Assembly (NCBI GenBank): GCA_934169535.1
Contig: CAKPOC010000015.1
Span: forward strand, 1-19,921
Direction of reading: 5' to 3'
Source of the DNA: an uncultured Clostridia bacterium
GTDB lineage: Bacteria > Bacillota > Clostridia > TANB77 > CAG-508
Length of the DNA stretch: 19,921 nt
This document shows, in pieces, positions 6,974-13,917 of the stretch (within the stretch, counting starts at the first letter, position 1; every line of letters begins with the position of its first letter). A program made the position numbers and the translations under genes. The notes under the pieces were generated by a model. The model did no database searches and was not told the DNA's origin. It saw nothing but the letters and a program-made list of their open reading frames with translations.

Positions 6974-8589
6974 GGCACCTCTCCTTCTATTGTAGTTGTT
7001 ACTGTATTTCCATTCTTCTTAGCTTCGGTTGATACAACTGAGCTTAACACATTGTTTGACTTTAATAAAGTTTTAAAATATGCAAGTTGTTCATATTTTG
7101 TTGATTGTGCAGTAATTATAATGTGCTTATCCGAAGTGTTTTCAATTGAAATCAATTGAACCTCTTTTGGAATTATATTCATCACTTGACTTAGAAGTGT
7201 TGGAATCATATTTTTCAAAGAATTTTTAGTATTGAGATCGCTCTTAATTCTTTTTAAGTTGTCTGTTAAAGTGTTATACTCAGAAGTTTTTTGCTTAATT
7301 TTGTTTTCATCTTTTTTCATGCTATCTATTTGTGTGTTTATATTGTCTTTAATTTGTGAAACTTCTGCATTTTTGTTGTTTATCCCCATTTGTATAAAAC
7401 TTGCAAGAGCTGTATATATTAATGCTAAAATAAGTATTCCTGCAAATTCTCTTAATACCCATCTTTTTATTTTAGGAGAATCTAAATTAACTTTAGCACT
7501 AATATTAGATTTTTTTCCTTCTTTATTTTTTTTGCCTTTTCCACCAATATCTGAAGTTAATGCAACTTTAATTTGAGTCCATATAGATTTTCTTCTAAAG
7601 TTTATATCTCTTACACCATAGTCTAATTGTTGCAAAGCTAGTGCTATTGCTGAGTTTACTTCTACATAATCTTTAATGTTTATTTTATGATTATCTTCTA
7701 TAAAGAATGGTTTTAAGATTTCACATTTAACATTTCCTAATATTTCTTCAAAATATAAGTCTACATTGTTTATTACAGAAGCTGTTCCTGTAAGATATAC
7801 TTTGTGAATTTTTATTAATGAAGATTCTATTATTCCTTTTACTTGGTTTGCCACATTATACAAAGTTGGAATTATATTATTTAAGTAGTCGTTTTCTGTT
7901 TCTTCTTGTAGTTCTCTTCCTTCCATTGTATAAATTGTAGTATTTTTGCATATTTCGTAAGCTTTTATAACTGAATTCTCTCTTTGGCTAATTTGGTCTA
8001 AAATTTGACCTGCTCCATCTTGAATTTTGCTTATGTCATAAACCTTTTGTCCTACAACTGTTGTTACTGTAGTTTCATTTTCCATATTTACAATTAATAT
8101 GTTTTCCTTCGGGTTTAATGGTGCAATATTGGCTATACTCATAGATATTGGAGAAATTCCTGTTACAGTTTTTCCTTCAAAATTTTGAACTATTTTATTT
8201 ATTTTGGCTTTATCTACAGAAATATGAATTACTCTTACTTTATCCTTGTCATTTGCGTCATTTACCAACGTATACCTTGATTCTAAGGCATTAGGGTTGT
8301 ACTCTTTTTCGTAGCATAGTGATTCAAACTCTGTCTCTATTGCTCTTTCCAAGTCCTTTTTGCTAAGTAGTGTAGACATATTTAAAAAGTTATACATTTC
8401 ATCAGAAAGATTTACGCTAATTGGGTCCTTGAAGCTATATGTGTCTGCTATAACTTGTTCAACGGCTTCTTGCATATTTGTATAAAATTTTAACCCATAC
8501 GCATCTATCTTTAAGGTTTCTTTTTCTTTTGAAACTTTAGCATATTTAATTATATTTTTATCTACATATAATCCTAGACAAGTAGCCAT
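6970..8589 (-). CDS. Natural PilM-PilN fusion protein
   Basis: A 539-residue protein joining two pilus subunits. Residues 1-325 are a PilM-like actin fold (start LGLYVDKNIIKYAKVS; later KIHKVYLTGTASVINNVDLYF). Residues 326-339 (VRDINFRRKSIWTQ) stand where the N-terminal PilN peptide that binds PilM would be. Then come a Lys/Gly/Asn-rich linker (349-366), one membrane helix at about 382-400, a coiled coil (405-455) and a PilN ferredoxin-like domain (458-520). In most T4P clusters PilM and PilN are separate and bind through the PilN tail, so the fusion makes that contact permanent. The actin-type phosphate motif (normally D-I-G...T) reads NMENETT at 168-174, so nucleotide binding may be lost. 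SD AAAGGAAT, start ATG 8589; first gene of the operon. Confidence 0.85.
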   Translation of the reverse strand: MATCLGLYVDKNIIKYAKVSKEKETLKIDAYGLKFYTNMQEAVEQVIADTYSFKDPISVNLSDEMYNFLNMSTLLSKKDLERAIETEFESLCYEKEYNPNALESRYTLVNDANDKDKVRVIHISVDKAKINKIVQNFEGKTVTGISPISMSIANIAPLNPKENILIVNMENETTVTTVVGQKVYDISKIQDGAGQILDQISQRENSVIKAYEICKNTTIYTMEGRELQEETENDYLNNIIPTLYNVANQVKGIIESSLIKIHKVYLTGTASVINNVDLYFEEILGNVKCEILKPFFIEDNHKINIKDYVEVNSAIALALQQLDYGVRDINFRRKSIWTQIKVALTSDIGGKGKKNKEGKKSNISAKVNLDSPKIKRWVLREFAGILILALIYTALASFIQMGINNKNAEVSQIKDNINTQIDSMKKDENKIKQKTSEYNTLTDNLKRIKSDLNTKNSLKNMIPTLLSQVMNIIPKEVQLISIENTSDKHIIITAQSTKYEQLAYFKTLLKSNNVLSSVVSTEAKKNGNTVTTTIEGEVP

Positions 8590-8696
8590 TTGTGATTCCT
8601 TTCATTAGTTTTGTTTTTATTTAGCATTTGCAAAAAAAAATGAAAAATTCTATATTTTTTTATCAAATATGTCATTATTTTCTTTTTATATTATAT

Positions 8697-8724
8697 ATTT
8701 TATCTTTTTTTTGCTAAAAGTCAA
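8697..8724 (-). promoter_or_regulatory. Sigma-A-type promoter of the pilus operon
   Basis: On the minus strand TTGACT (8719-8724), a 16-bp spacer with an A8 run, and TAAAAT (8697-8702). It lies about 100 nt before the PilM-PilN start and is the only good promoter seen for the whole cluster. The A-tracts around it suggest a curved, strong promoter. The leader of about 100 nt has no obvious riboswitch fold. Confidence 0.65.
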
Positions 8725-8789
8725 CCGTTGTGATTAAATAGTAATCTAAATGTAATATTTGTAACAATTGTAATATGTTCCAATTTTTT

Positions 8790-8825
8790 AAGCGGCTGTA
8801 AGTGTTTACTTACAGCCGCTTTTTA
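8790..8825 (+). terminator. Strong hairpin, terminator in the plus direction
   Basis: A 14-bp stem (8790-8803 with 8808-8821, loop GTTT) with the GC-rich core AGCGGCTGTAAGT. On the plus strand it is followed by a T-run (8820-8824). On the minus strand, the direction of the adjoining uppP gene, the tail is TTAAAAAATT and lacks a U-run. It can still end uppP transcripts weakly, but its canonical direction points into the 3' end of uppP. Confidence 0.6.
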
Positions 8826-9608
8826 CTATCTTATAAAAGCTACTATTATTATGAAAAAGCCAAATAAAATTCTGTAAATTGAAAAAATTTTAAAGCTTCC
8901 TTTTTGTATGTATTTTAATAAAAATTTAATTACAAACATCCCTACTATAAAACTTGCAAGTACGCCTATTATAAATGGTAAATTAAATACAAAATCTTTA
9001 AATTTTAGTACTGTTGCTGCAAAAACAATTGGTGTTGATAATAAAAATGTATATTTTGCTGCGGCTTCCCTTTTTACTCCTAAAGCTCTAGCAGTTGTTA
9101 TTGTAACTCCTGATCTTGAAACTCCTGGAATAAATGCTAATGCTTGTGAAACTCCTATTAAAAATGTTTGTTTTAAATTCATCTCTTCATATTTTACTTT
9201 GCTTGGAGACTTTTTGTCTACCACATATAAAATTATGCCCATAACAATTAGCGCTACTGCAATTATTATTGGTCTGTTTAACGCATTTCCTAAAAAGTGG
9301 TCTAGTAAAAATCCAACAATTCCTCCTGGTATAGTTGCTAAAACTATGTACCAAAACATTCTTCCTTGAACTGTTTTTTCTTTTTTTACTGCATATTTAT
9401 ATCCCCCTTTTATAAGTTCTATCCAATCTTTATAAAAATATGCAACTATTGCAAGTAATGTTCCAAAATGAAGTGCTATATCAAATGACTCTGGCACAGT
9501 CCAATTAAATAGCCATGGCAAAATTGTTAAATGTGCTGAACTTGATATAGGTAAAAGTTCTGTTAATCCTTGTACTATTCCTAAAATTAAAGCTTGATAA
9601 ATTTCCAT
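8826..9608 (-). CDS. uppP: Undecaprenyl-diphosphatase UppP (BacA family)
   Basis: Membrane phosphatase that converts undecaprenyl pyrophosphate to the monophosphate, recycling the lipid carrier for peptidoglycan and wall polymers, and giving bacitracin tolerance. The 260 residues carry both family signatures: GIVQGLTELLPISSSAHL (10-27; E17, Ser22-24, His26) and PGVSRSG (161-167, with catalytic-type R165), plus about seven or eight membrane helices. The first Glu of the E. coli motif (VEG) is Gln13 here, which is common in this family. SD AAGGGA lies before ATG 9608. It begins 15 nt after dpaA, so the two are probably co-transcribed. Confidence 0.96.
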   Translation of the reverse strand: MEIYQALILGIVQGLTELLPISSSAHLTILPWLFNWTVPESFDIALHFGTLLAIVAYFYKDWIELIKGGYKYAVKKEKTVQGRMFWYIVLATIPGGIVGFLLDHFLGNALNRPIIIAVALIVMGIILYVVDKKSPSKVKYEEMNLKQTFLIGVSQALAFIPGVSRSGVTITTARALGVKREAAAKYTFLLSTPIVFAATVLKFKDFVFNLPFIIGVLASFIVGMFVIKFLLKYIQKGSFKIFSIYRILFGFFIIIVAFIR

Positions 9609-9623
9609 TTTATTTCCCTTCTT

Positions 9624-10427
9624 TTATAAATATTTATGTGATATTTTTGCAATTATTTCTGCTGAAGTTTGTGGTGCAACTTTTCCTGGCAATCCTTGCC
9701 CATTTATAATTTTTAAATTTAGTATTTGAGCTTGTTCTAAATTTATTCCTCCTGGTTTTGAGGCAAGCTCTATTATTGGTGTTTGCTTTTTTATGTTTAA
9801 TAGTTCTTCTTTGTTTAGTATTATATGTGGAACCGTATTAAAAATTATGTCCATTATGCCAATTTCATGTTTTAAATTTTCATAATGCAAAGGCTTTACT
9901 CCAAAAGATTCCATTATTGCAAAATCCGTCTCTTTTCTAGCCGCTGCATATACGTTACAATTTAAATTTTTAAGCATTTGGGCTAAATTTTTTCCAATTT
10001 TTCCGTAACCTGTTATTAAAATGTTGCTGCCTTTTAATACTTTTTTAGTGTTTTCCATTGCAAGCTGAACTGCTCCTTCTGCAGTTGGTTGTGCATTTAG
10101 TATAGTATATTCTTCTAGTTTCAATATATCTATCACATTGTTATTTTTTTGTTCTAATTTTTGTTTATTTTCTAAGCTGATTTTCCCTGTTATTATTTTT
10201 TTATTTTCACATAAATTAATAAGTTCTTCTATTGTTAATTTTTCTTTAAATTCTAAAATTACATTTTTTCCATCTTTAGTAATTGGAATTGCTGTAATTA
10301 TTGCATCTGCTTGTTTTATTTTTTCTTGCTTGTTAAAGCCATATGTTTCTACTTTGTAATCCTTTTTTAGAATATTTGCTAATTCTAGATTTCTAGAATC
10401 GCCACCCAAAATCAATATATTTTTCAT
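9624..10427 (-). CDS. dpaA: Dipicolinate synthase subunit A-like protein (DpaA/SpoVFA)
   Basis: In spore formers DpaA with DpaB oxidises the dihydroxy-tetrahydrodipicolinate intermediate to dipicolinic acid in the mother cell. The 267 residues show GGDSR (8-12), NAQPTAEGAVQLAM (111-124), a Rossmann nucleotide motif ITGYGKIGKNLAQML (138-152), NTVP (197-200), LASKPGG (221-227) and GLPGKVAP (245-252), all typical of the family. No dpaB partner follows; uppP does. The length is slightly below the usual ~290-300. The gene is an indicator that the host forms endospores. SD TAGGGGGC abuts an AT-rich inverted repeat (10436-10466) in the leader. Confidence 0.9.
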   Translation of the reverse strand: MKNILILGGDSRNLELANILKKDYKVETYGFNKQEKIKQADAIITAIPITKDGKNVILEFKEKLTIEELINLCENKKIITGKISLENKQKLEQKNNNVIDILKLEEYTILNAQPTAEGAVQLAMENTKKVLKGSNILITGYGKIGKNLAQMLKNLNCNVYAAARKETDFAIMESFGVKPLHYENLKHEIGIMDIIFNTVPHIILNKEELLNIKKQTPIIELASKPGGINLEQAQILNLKIINGQGLPGKVAPQTSAEIIAKISHKYL

Positions 10428-10487
10428 TTTGCCCCCTAATATAAAATTATATTGTATTTATATTAGATTATTTTTCAAAATATTCTA

Positions 10488-11681
10488 TTACCTATTTATT
10501 TCTTGTTCTATTGTTTGTTTTTTAATGTTACTAATCATTTCAATGTCACTGTTACTAAGTTTTCCTACTATATTTATAGTTTTATGTAAGTGCTCGTCTA
10601 TTTGTTTTTCCCTATTGCTTACTTCTTTTATTTGTCTGTCATTTAAAGATTTTGGTTTATTAATTTTTTCTATTATTGGTGCAAAAATATTTTCTTCTGC
10701 CATTACAAAAAATATACTTGGTTTTTCTTCTATTGCAACATTTGCATAGTTTTGCGCTTTTTCTATTTGACCATTAATCATAGCAATTCTTGACAAATAG
10801 TAGTAAGTTTCCGCTTCTAACTCCTCTACATCTATGCACTTTAAAAATTCTTCTTCTGCCTCTTGTAATTCTCCTTCAATTAAATTTAATTGTCCTTGAG
10901 AAAATCTTGCATGATATAAATTTGAATTTATCGTTGCAGCTTTGTCGTAATATTCTTTTGCCCTTTTAAAATCATTAAGCATTGTAAATGACATTCCTAA
11001 ATAGTAATTAAGTTCATAGCTTGCAGGCTTGTATTTTAGTGCAGAAAAATATACCATTGTGGCTTCTTTATAATTGGCATTATAATAATATATGTCACCC
11101 AAGGTAATACTTGCTTCATAGCATTCAGGCTTTTTTAATAATAGTTCAGATAAAAGTTTTATTGCCATTTCAGAGTTTCCTAATCTATTATTTATTTTCC
11201 CCATTTTTAACAAAATATCGTAATTTTTGTTGTCTAATTCGTATGATTTTTCATATTCTTCTAAAGCAAGTTCTAATTTTTCAAGCTTTTCATAATTTTT
11301 TGCTAAAAGTTCATGCGCCTTACTGTTGTTTTCATTTTTTTCAACAATGCGTTTTAAATATTTAATCGCTTCATCATTTTTGTCCATTATAGTAAAAAGA
11401 TTAGCAACTGATAAATATAAAATTTCAAAAACTTTTATGTTCTTTTTATATTCCAGCCATATAATAATAATTGGAATTATAACAGAAAAAGTATATACTA
11501 TAATTTTGCAAAATACGCCAAAACTTTTCCCAACTATAAGTTCTATAAAATTAATGGCAATTCCTATAAATTGCATAACTAATACATACACATAACTTGT
11601 ATCATTTTTGGCTATGAGTTTAAAAAACATAAGCGTGAATAAAGCAAATGCAAGCACATTAAATATTAGTTTTTCTATCAT
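10488..11681 (-). CDS. Membrane-anchored TPR protein
   Basis: A 397-residue protein with three predicted membrane helices in the first 80 residues (about 5-22, 30-50 and 57-77) and a cytoplasmic array of tetratricopeptide repeats at about 100-330 (for example EAIKYLKRIVEKNENNSKAHELLAKNYEKL and the next copy ELALEEYEKSYELDNKNYDILLKMGKI). A charged C-terminal tail follows (about 335-397). TPRs serve as protein scaffolds; the partner is not evident. It lies between ppa and dpaA with short gaps and the SD AGGAG, so it belongs to the ppa-dpaA-uppP transcription group. No enzymatic domain is seen. Such proteins are common near cell-envelope genes in Clostridia, but I do not recognise a specific name. 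Confidence 0.85.
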   Translation of the reverse strand: MIEKLIFNVLAFALFTLMFFKLIAKNDTSYVYVLVMQFIGIAINFIELIVGKSFGVFCKIIVYTFSVIIPIIIIWLEYKKNIKVFEILYLSVANLFTIMDKNDEAIKYLKRIVEKNENNSKAHELLAKNYEKLEKLELALEEYEKSYELDNKNYDILLKMGKINNRLGNSEMAIKLLSELLLKKPECYEASITLGDIYYYNANYKEATMVYFSALKYKPASYELNYYLGMSFTMLNDFKRAKEYYDKAATINSNLYHARFSQGQLNLIEGELQEAEEEFLKCIDVEELEAETYYYLSRIAMINGQIEKAQNYANVAIEEKPSIFFVMAEENIFAPIIEKINKPKSLNDRQIKEVSNREKQIDEHLHKTINIVGKLSNSDIEMISNIKKQTIEQEINR

Positions 11682-11699
11682 TAATTGCTTCTCCTAGTT

Positions 11700-12239
11700 T
11701 TATTTATTATCTTTTCCAAAAATTTCATCATATGTTTTCATGCAACTTTGTATTATATCTTTTGCATCTTCCCTGCCAAGCATTTCATCTACTGTTGTTT
11801 TTTTGCCTTCTAATTGTTTGTATACTTCAAAAAAGTGCATTATTTCGCTTATTACATGTTCTGGTATTTCAGAAATGTCTGTGTAGCAATTCATGAATGG
11901 ATCATTTTTAGCAATTGCTATTATTTTTTCATCTCTTTCGTTGCTATCTGTCATTATCATAACCCCTATTGGATAACATTCAACAAGTGTTAATGGATAA
12001 AATTCTTCTTGGCTTAGTACTAAAACATCTAATGGGTCGTGGTCTCCCGCATATGTTCTTGGAATAAATCCATAATTTGCAGGATAATGTGTTGCAGTGT
12101 ACAAAATCCTGTCTAGACGTAACATTCCTGTTTCTTTATCTAATTCATATTTGTTTTTGCAGTTTTTTGGTATTTCAATAACAGCTGTAAAGTTGTCTCT
12201 TGAAATTCTTTCTTTTTTTATGTCATGCCATATATTCAT
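11700..12239 (-). CDS. ppa: Inorganic pyrophosphatase, family I
   Basis: Soluble Mg-dependent enzyme that hydrolyses pyrophosphate to two phosphates and so drives biosynthetic reactions. The 179 residues include the family I core: E22, K30, E32, R44, YPANYGFIP (52-60) and the active-site segment DHDPLDVLVL (66-75) supplying D66, D68 and D71, then D103 and K105 in ERDEKIIAI. The PROSITE-type core normally has Gly/Ser/Asp/Asn at the second place of DxDPLD; here it is His67, a minor deviation. SD AAAGGAA; promoter at 12276-12304. Many Clostridia use family II or membrane pyrophosphatases instead, so a family I enzyme is a mild distinguishing trait. Confidence 0.96.
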   Translation of the reverse strand: MNIWHDIKKERISRDNFTAVIEIPKNCKNKYELDKETGMLRLDRILYTATHYPANYGFIPRTYAGDHDPLDVLVLSQEEFYPLTLVECYPIGVMIMTDSNERDEKIIAIAKNDPFMNCYTDISEIPEHVISEIMHFFEVYKQLEGKKTTVDEMLGREDAKDIIQSCMKTYDEIFGKDNK

Positions 12240-12275
12240 AATTTAAAATTCCTTTCATTTGTTATTTTGCTTATA

Positions 12276-12304
12276 ATTCTATGCTATTTAATAGAAAAAG
12301 TCTA
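12276..12304 (-). promoter_or_regulatory. Promoter of the ppa operon
   Basis: Minus-strand TAGACT (12299-12304), 17-bp spacer, TAGAAT (12276-12281), some 37 nt before the ppa start. It fits a vegetative sigma-A promoter with one mismatch in the -10 and two in the -35. Confidence 0.5.
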
Positions 12305-12342
12305 GTATTTTTTCAAATTTTATAAAATTTTTAAAATTATGC

Positions 12343-12372
12343 TTGACAATTTATAATATGTTGTAGTACAAT
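12343..12372 (+). promoter_or_regulatory. Promoter of tRNA-Leu
   Basis: TTGACA (12343-12348), 18-bp spacer, TACAAT (12367-12372), with the tRNA starting 23 nt later. The -35 is a perfect consensus, as expected for a stable-RNA promoter. Confidence 0.7.
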
Positions 12373-12394
12373 AACATTTGTCAGCCAGAGATTT

Positions 12395-12482
12395 GCAGAT
12401 GTGGCGGAACTGGTAGACGCACAGGACTTAAAATCCTGCGGTTGAATAAACCGTGCCGGTTCGATTCCGGCCATCTGCACCA
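12395..12482 (+). tRNA. tRNA-Leu (anticodon UAA)
   Basis: An 88-nt tRNA with encoded CCA. The acceptor stem GCAGATG (12395-12401) pairs perfectly with CATCTGC (12472-12478); the anticodon arm is CAGGA-CTTAAAA-TCCTG with anticodon TAA, reading UUA; there is a long class II variable arm (CGGTT/AACCG) and a T arm CCGG-TTCGATT-CCGG. The anticodon decodes the dominant Leu codon of this AT-rich genome. No second copy of its 3' end is seen in the window, so there is no sign of an integrated element here. Confidence 0.97.
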
Positions 12483-12486
12483 AGAT

Positions 12487-12520
12487 AAGAAACTGTATTT
12501 AAGCAGTTTCTTTTTTGTTT
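12487..12520 (+). terminator. Terminator of tRNA-Leu
   Basis: A 9-bp stem (AAGAAACTG 12487-12495 with CAGTTTCTT 12504-12512), an 8-nt loop and a T-rich tail TTTTGTTTT. It ends the tRNA transcript. Confidence 0.85.
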
Positions 12521-12544
12521 TATAAACTTTTTTAATTTATATAA

Positions 12545-12587
12545 AAACAAGGGATAAGTTTATATTTCTATACCTTACCCCTTGTTT
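12545..12587 (-). terminator. Terminator of the 53-residue membrane protein gene
   Basis: A 14-bp stem with one G-U pair (12545-12558 with 12574-12587), a 15-nt loop, and TTTTTATATAAA on the minus strand. It directly follows the small minus-strand gene and supports that gene as a real transcription unit. Confidence 0.75.
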
Positions 12588-12591
12588 GATT

Positions 12592-12753
12592 TTACCGCAT
12601 ATTAAGTACTGCGCAAATTGCATACAGGATTGAACAAAGCACATTCATAAAAATAATAGAACCTTTTCCATTAGCTTTGTACTCAAGAACAGCACTAAGA
12701 AAACTTAAGATGCAGCAAATCATAAAAATAGATGTTCTCATAACTGATGTCAT
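12592..12753 (-). CDS. Small two-helix membrane protein (53 aa), unknown
   Basis: A 53-codon gene that is too short for most gene callers: it starts MTSVMRTSIFMICCILSF, has two hydrophobic segments (about 8-22 and 32-50) joined by the polar hairpin EYKANGKGS, and ends CAVLNMR then TAA. The case for it is complete: perfect SD AGGAGG seven nt before the ATG, a promoter with a perfect -10 (12837-12865), and a strong terminator right after the stop. The leader holds an 8-bp hairpin whose right arm can instead pair with the SD. It is divergent from abiF and convergent with the tRNA. The function is not recognised; a small membrane protein of unknown role, or a toxin-like peptide, are both possible. 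Confidence 0.7.
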   Translation of the reverse strand: MTSVMRTSIFMICCILSFLSAVLEYKANGKGSIIFMNVLCSILYAICAVLNMR

Positions 12754-12760
12754 AATTTTT

Positions 12761-12799
12761 CCTCCTCATACTTATTCGGAGGACTGTGCCTCCGAAATT
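12761..12799 (-). promoter_or_regulatory. Leader hairpin with anti-Shine-Dalgarno switch potential
   Basis: The minus-strand leader reads TTCGGAGG (arm 1), CACAGT, CCTCCGAA (arm 2), eight nt, then the SD AGGAGG. Arm 1 pairs with arm 2 over 8 bp, leaving the SD free. The TCCTCC core of arm 2 can instead pair with GGAGGA of the SD over 6 bp, hiding it. Two exclusive folds are thus possible directly in front of the start codon. Confidence 0.45.
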
Positions 12800-12836
12800 T
12801 AATTTTCAAAGGCAACAATAAATTGTTACGCTATAT

Positions 12837-12865
12837 ATTATACAATGCGTTTTATAAAAAAGCAA
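12837..12865 (-). promoter_or_regulatory. Promoter of the 53-residue membrane protein gene
   Basis: Minus-strand TTGCTT (12860-12865), exact 17-bp spacer, TATAAT (12837-12842). The transcript would begin near 12830 with a ~75-nt leader that includes the switch-like hairpin. Confidence 0.7.
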
Positions 12866-12895
12866 GACTAAATCATGAAAAATATTAGAAAATAC

Positions 12896-12924
12896 TTGTA
12901 AAGCACTAAAAAATATGTTAATAT
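12896..12924 (+). promoter_or_regulatory. Promoter of the abiF unit
   Basis: TTGTAA (12896-12901), 17-bp spacer, TAATAT (12919-12924). The predicted first transcribed base is near 12931, which is exactly where the conserved RNA element begins, so the RNA would have the hairpin at its 5' end. Confidence 0.6.
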
Positions 12925-12930
12925 ATACAT

Positions 12931-12970
12931 GAGCGGTATCCAAGAAACTTTTGAAGCCTTGGGTCATTTT
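12931..12970 (+). ncRNA. abiF-associated RNA element, upstream copy
   Basis: CGGT (12934-12937), a 7-bp stem ATCCAAG/CTTGGGT (12938-12944 with 12958-12964, one U-G pair), the loop AAACTTTTGAAGC (12945-12957), then TCA and a T6 run (12967-12972). The same layout occurs again after the gene with an identical loop and a covarying stem. From memory, a conserved 'abiF RNA motif' next to Abi_2 genes is known; this is most likely a member. The T-run after the hairpin could act as a weak terminator, giving a short RNA and only partial read-through into the toxin-like gene. Confidence 0.65.
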
Positions 12971-12996
12971 TTATATATAAGGAGTTGTCACTGTTA

Positions 12997-13917
12997 ATGA
13001 AAGAATACAAAGCCAACGAAGATTTAATTGAATATCTATCATCAAAAGGAGTAACTATTTCAAATAAATCAGATGCTTTACAAAAAATGGAGAGATATAC
13101 ATATTATTCGATTGTTAATACATATAAATCAACTTTTAAAGACGAAGAAGGTAATTATCTTGACAATGTCACATTCGACGAAATATATGCTTTATTTGAA
13201 TTTGATAAGGCCCTAAAGAATATAATATTGAAATATTGTTTAGAGATAGAAACTGTTATAAAATCAATTATGGCAAATCAGATTTCAAAAGTATATGGAG
13301 TAAAAGAATATTTAAACATATCTAATTGGGATAATAGTATTAATGATAATATAAAGGGAAATCTATTCAATAAAATTAATAATGAAATTGAAAAAGATTA
13401 TAATACTCATACTGCTGTAACGCATTACATTGACAAATATGGATTCGTTCCACCATTTGTGTTGGTTAAGATTCTTACATTTGGTGTGGCAAGTAGTTAT
13501 TATGGATTGCTCAAACAAAGTGATAGACAAGCAATTGCTAAGTATTTTAAAATATCAGATAAGCTATTAAAACAAATATTGAAAAACTTAACTACTATAA
13601 GAAATATAGCAGCTCACTCTGATAGGTTATACAACTATACAAGTAAATTTTATCTTTCTTTTAAGCTAATAGATAAAAACTACATAAAATCTGACAATAT
13701 AACTAATTTATACATGGTAATAAGATGTATGAAAAAATTACTAATGAATGAACAATATGACGATTTATATAATTCTATAAATAAAGAAATTGAAAAGCTT
13801 GATAAAAATCTTAATTCAATATCTATAGGCAAAATTATAAATATAATGGGATTTCCTATGAATAGTGAACAAAAAAATGAATATAATAACAATGAACGGT
13901 ACTTAGAAAACTTTTGA
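12997..13917 (+). CDS. abiF: AbiF/AbiD-family HEPN protein (Abi_2), abortive-infection RNase toxin candidate
   Basis: A 306-residue Abi_2 family protein. The N-terminus (KANEDLIEYLSSKGVTISNKSDALQKMERYTYYSIVNTY) and FEFDKALKNIILKYCLEIETVIKSIMA match the AbiD/AbiF pattern, as does GFVPPFVLVKILTFGVASSYYGLL (149-172). The HEPN catalytic motif R-x4-H is R202NIAAH207. HEPN proteins of this family are thought to cut RNA and to be held in check by a neighbouring structured RNA, stopping growth during phage attack. A TTG four codons earlier (12985) touches the SD AAGGAG and cannot be the start; ATG 12997 lies 12 nt after the SD and is preferred. The stop TGA lies in the loop of the downstream RNA element. 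Single gene with own promoter and terminator, next to a tRNA, a typical defence-gene location. Confidence 0.88.
   Translation: MKEYKANEDLIEYLSSKGVTISNKSDALQKMERYTYYSIVNTYKSTFKDEEGNYLDNVTFDEIYALFEFDKALKNIILKYCLEIETVIKSIMANQISKVYGVKEYLNISNWDNSINDNIKGNLFNKINNEIEKDYNTHTAVTHYIDKYGFVPPFVLVKILTFGVASSYYGLLKQSDRQAIAKYFKISDKLLKQILKNLTTIRNIAAHSDRLYNYTSKFYLSFKLIDKNYIKSDNITNLYMVIRCMKKLLMNEQYDDLYNSINKEIEKLDKNLNSISIGKIINIMGFPMNSEQKNEYNNNERYLENF

Noticed and set aside
950..8589. Type II secretion system rather than type IV pilus
   Set aside because: PilT, PilM-PilN and PilO are present and no secretin or GspC/L/M-type genes are seen.
8639..8716. Plus-strand hydrophobic 25-residue peptide (MKNSIFFYQ...)
   Set aside because: No SD, T/A-run composition only, and it lies over the pil promoter; chance is more likely.
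10382..10399. Palindrome ATTCTAGA-TT-TCTAGAAT
   Set aside because: It lies inside the start of dpaA, encodes normal codons and has no regulatory context.
10436..10466. AT-rich inverted repeat before dpaA
   Set aside because: All-A/T arms in an AT-rich intergenic gap with no U-run; weak as terminator or riboswitch, although it abuts the SD.
12985..12996. TTG start giving four extra residues to AbiF
   Set aside because: TTG 12985 is immediately next to the SD AAGGAG, leaving no spacer; ATG 12997 is the workable start.
12929..12997. Short ORF ATG AGC GGT ATC CAA ... through the upstream RNA hairpin
   Set aside because: No ribosome site, and the ATG lies at or before the expected transcription start; the covarying stem favours an RNA element.
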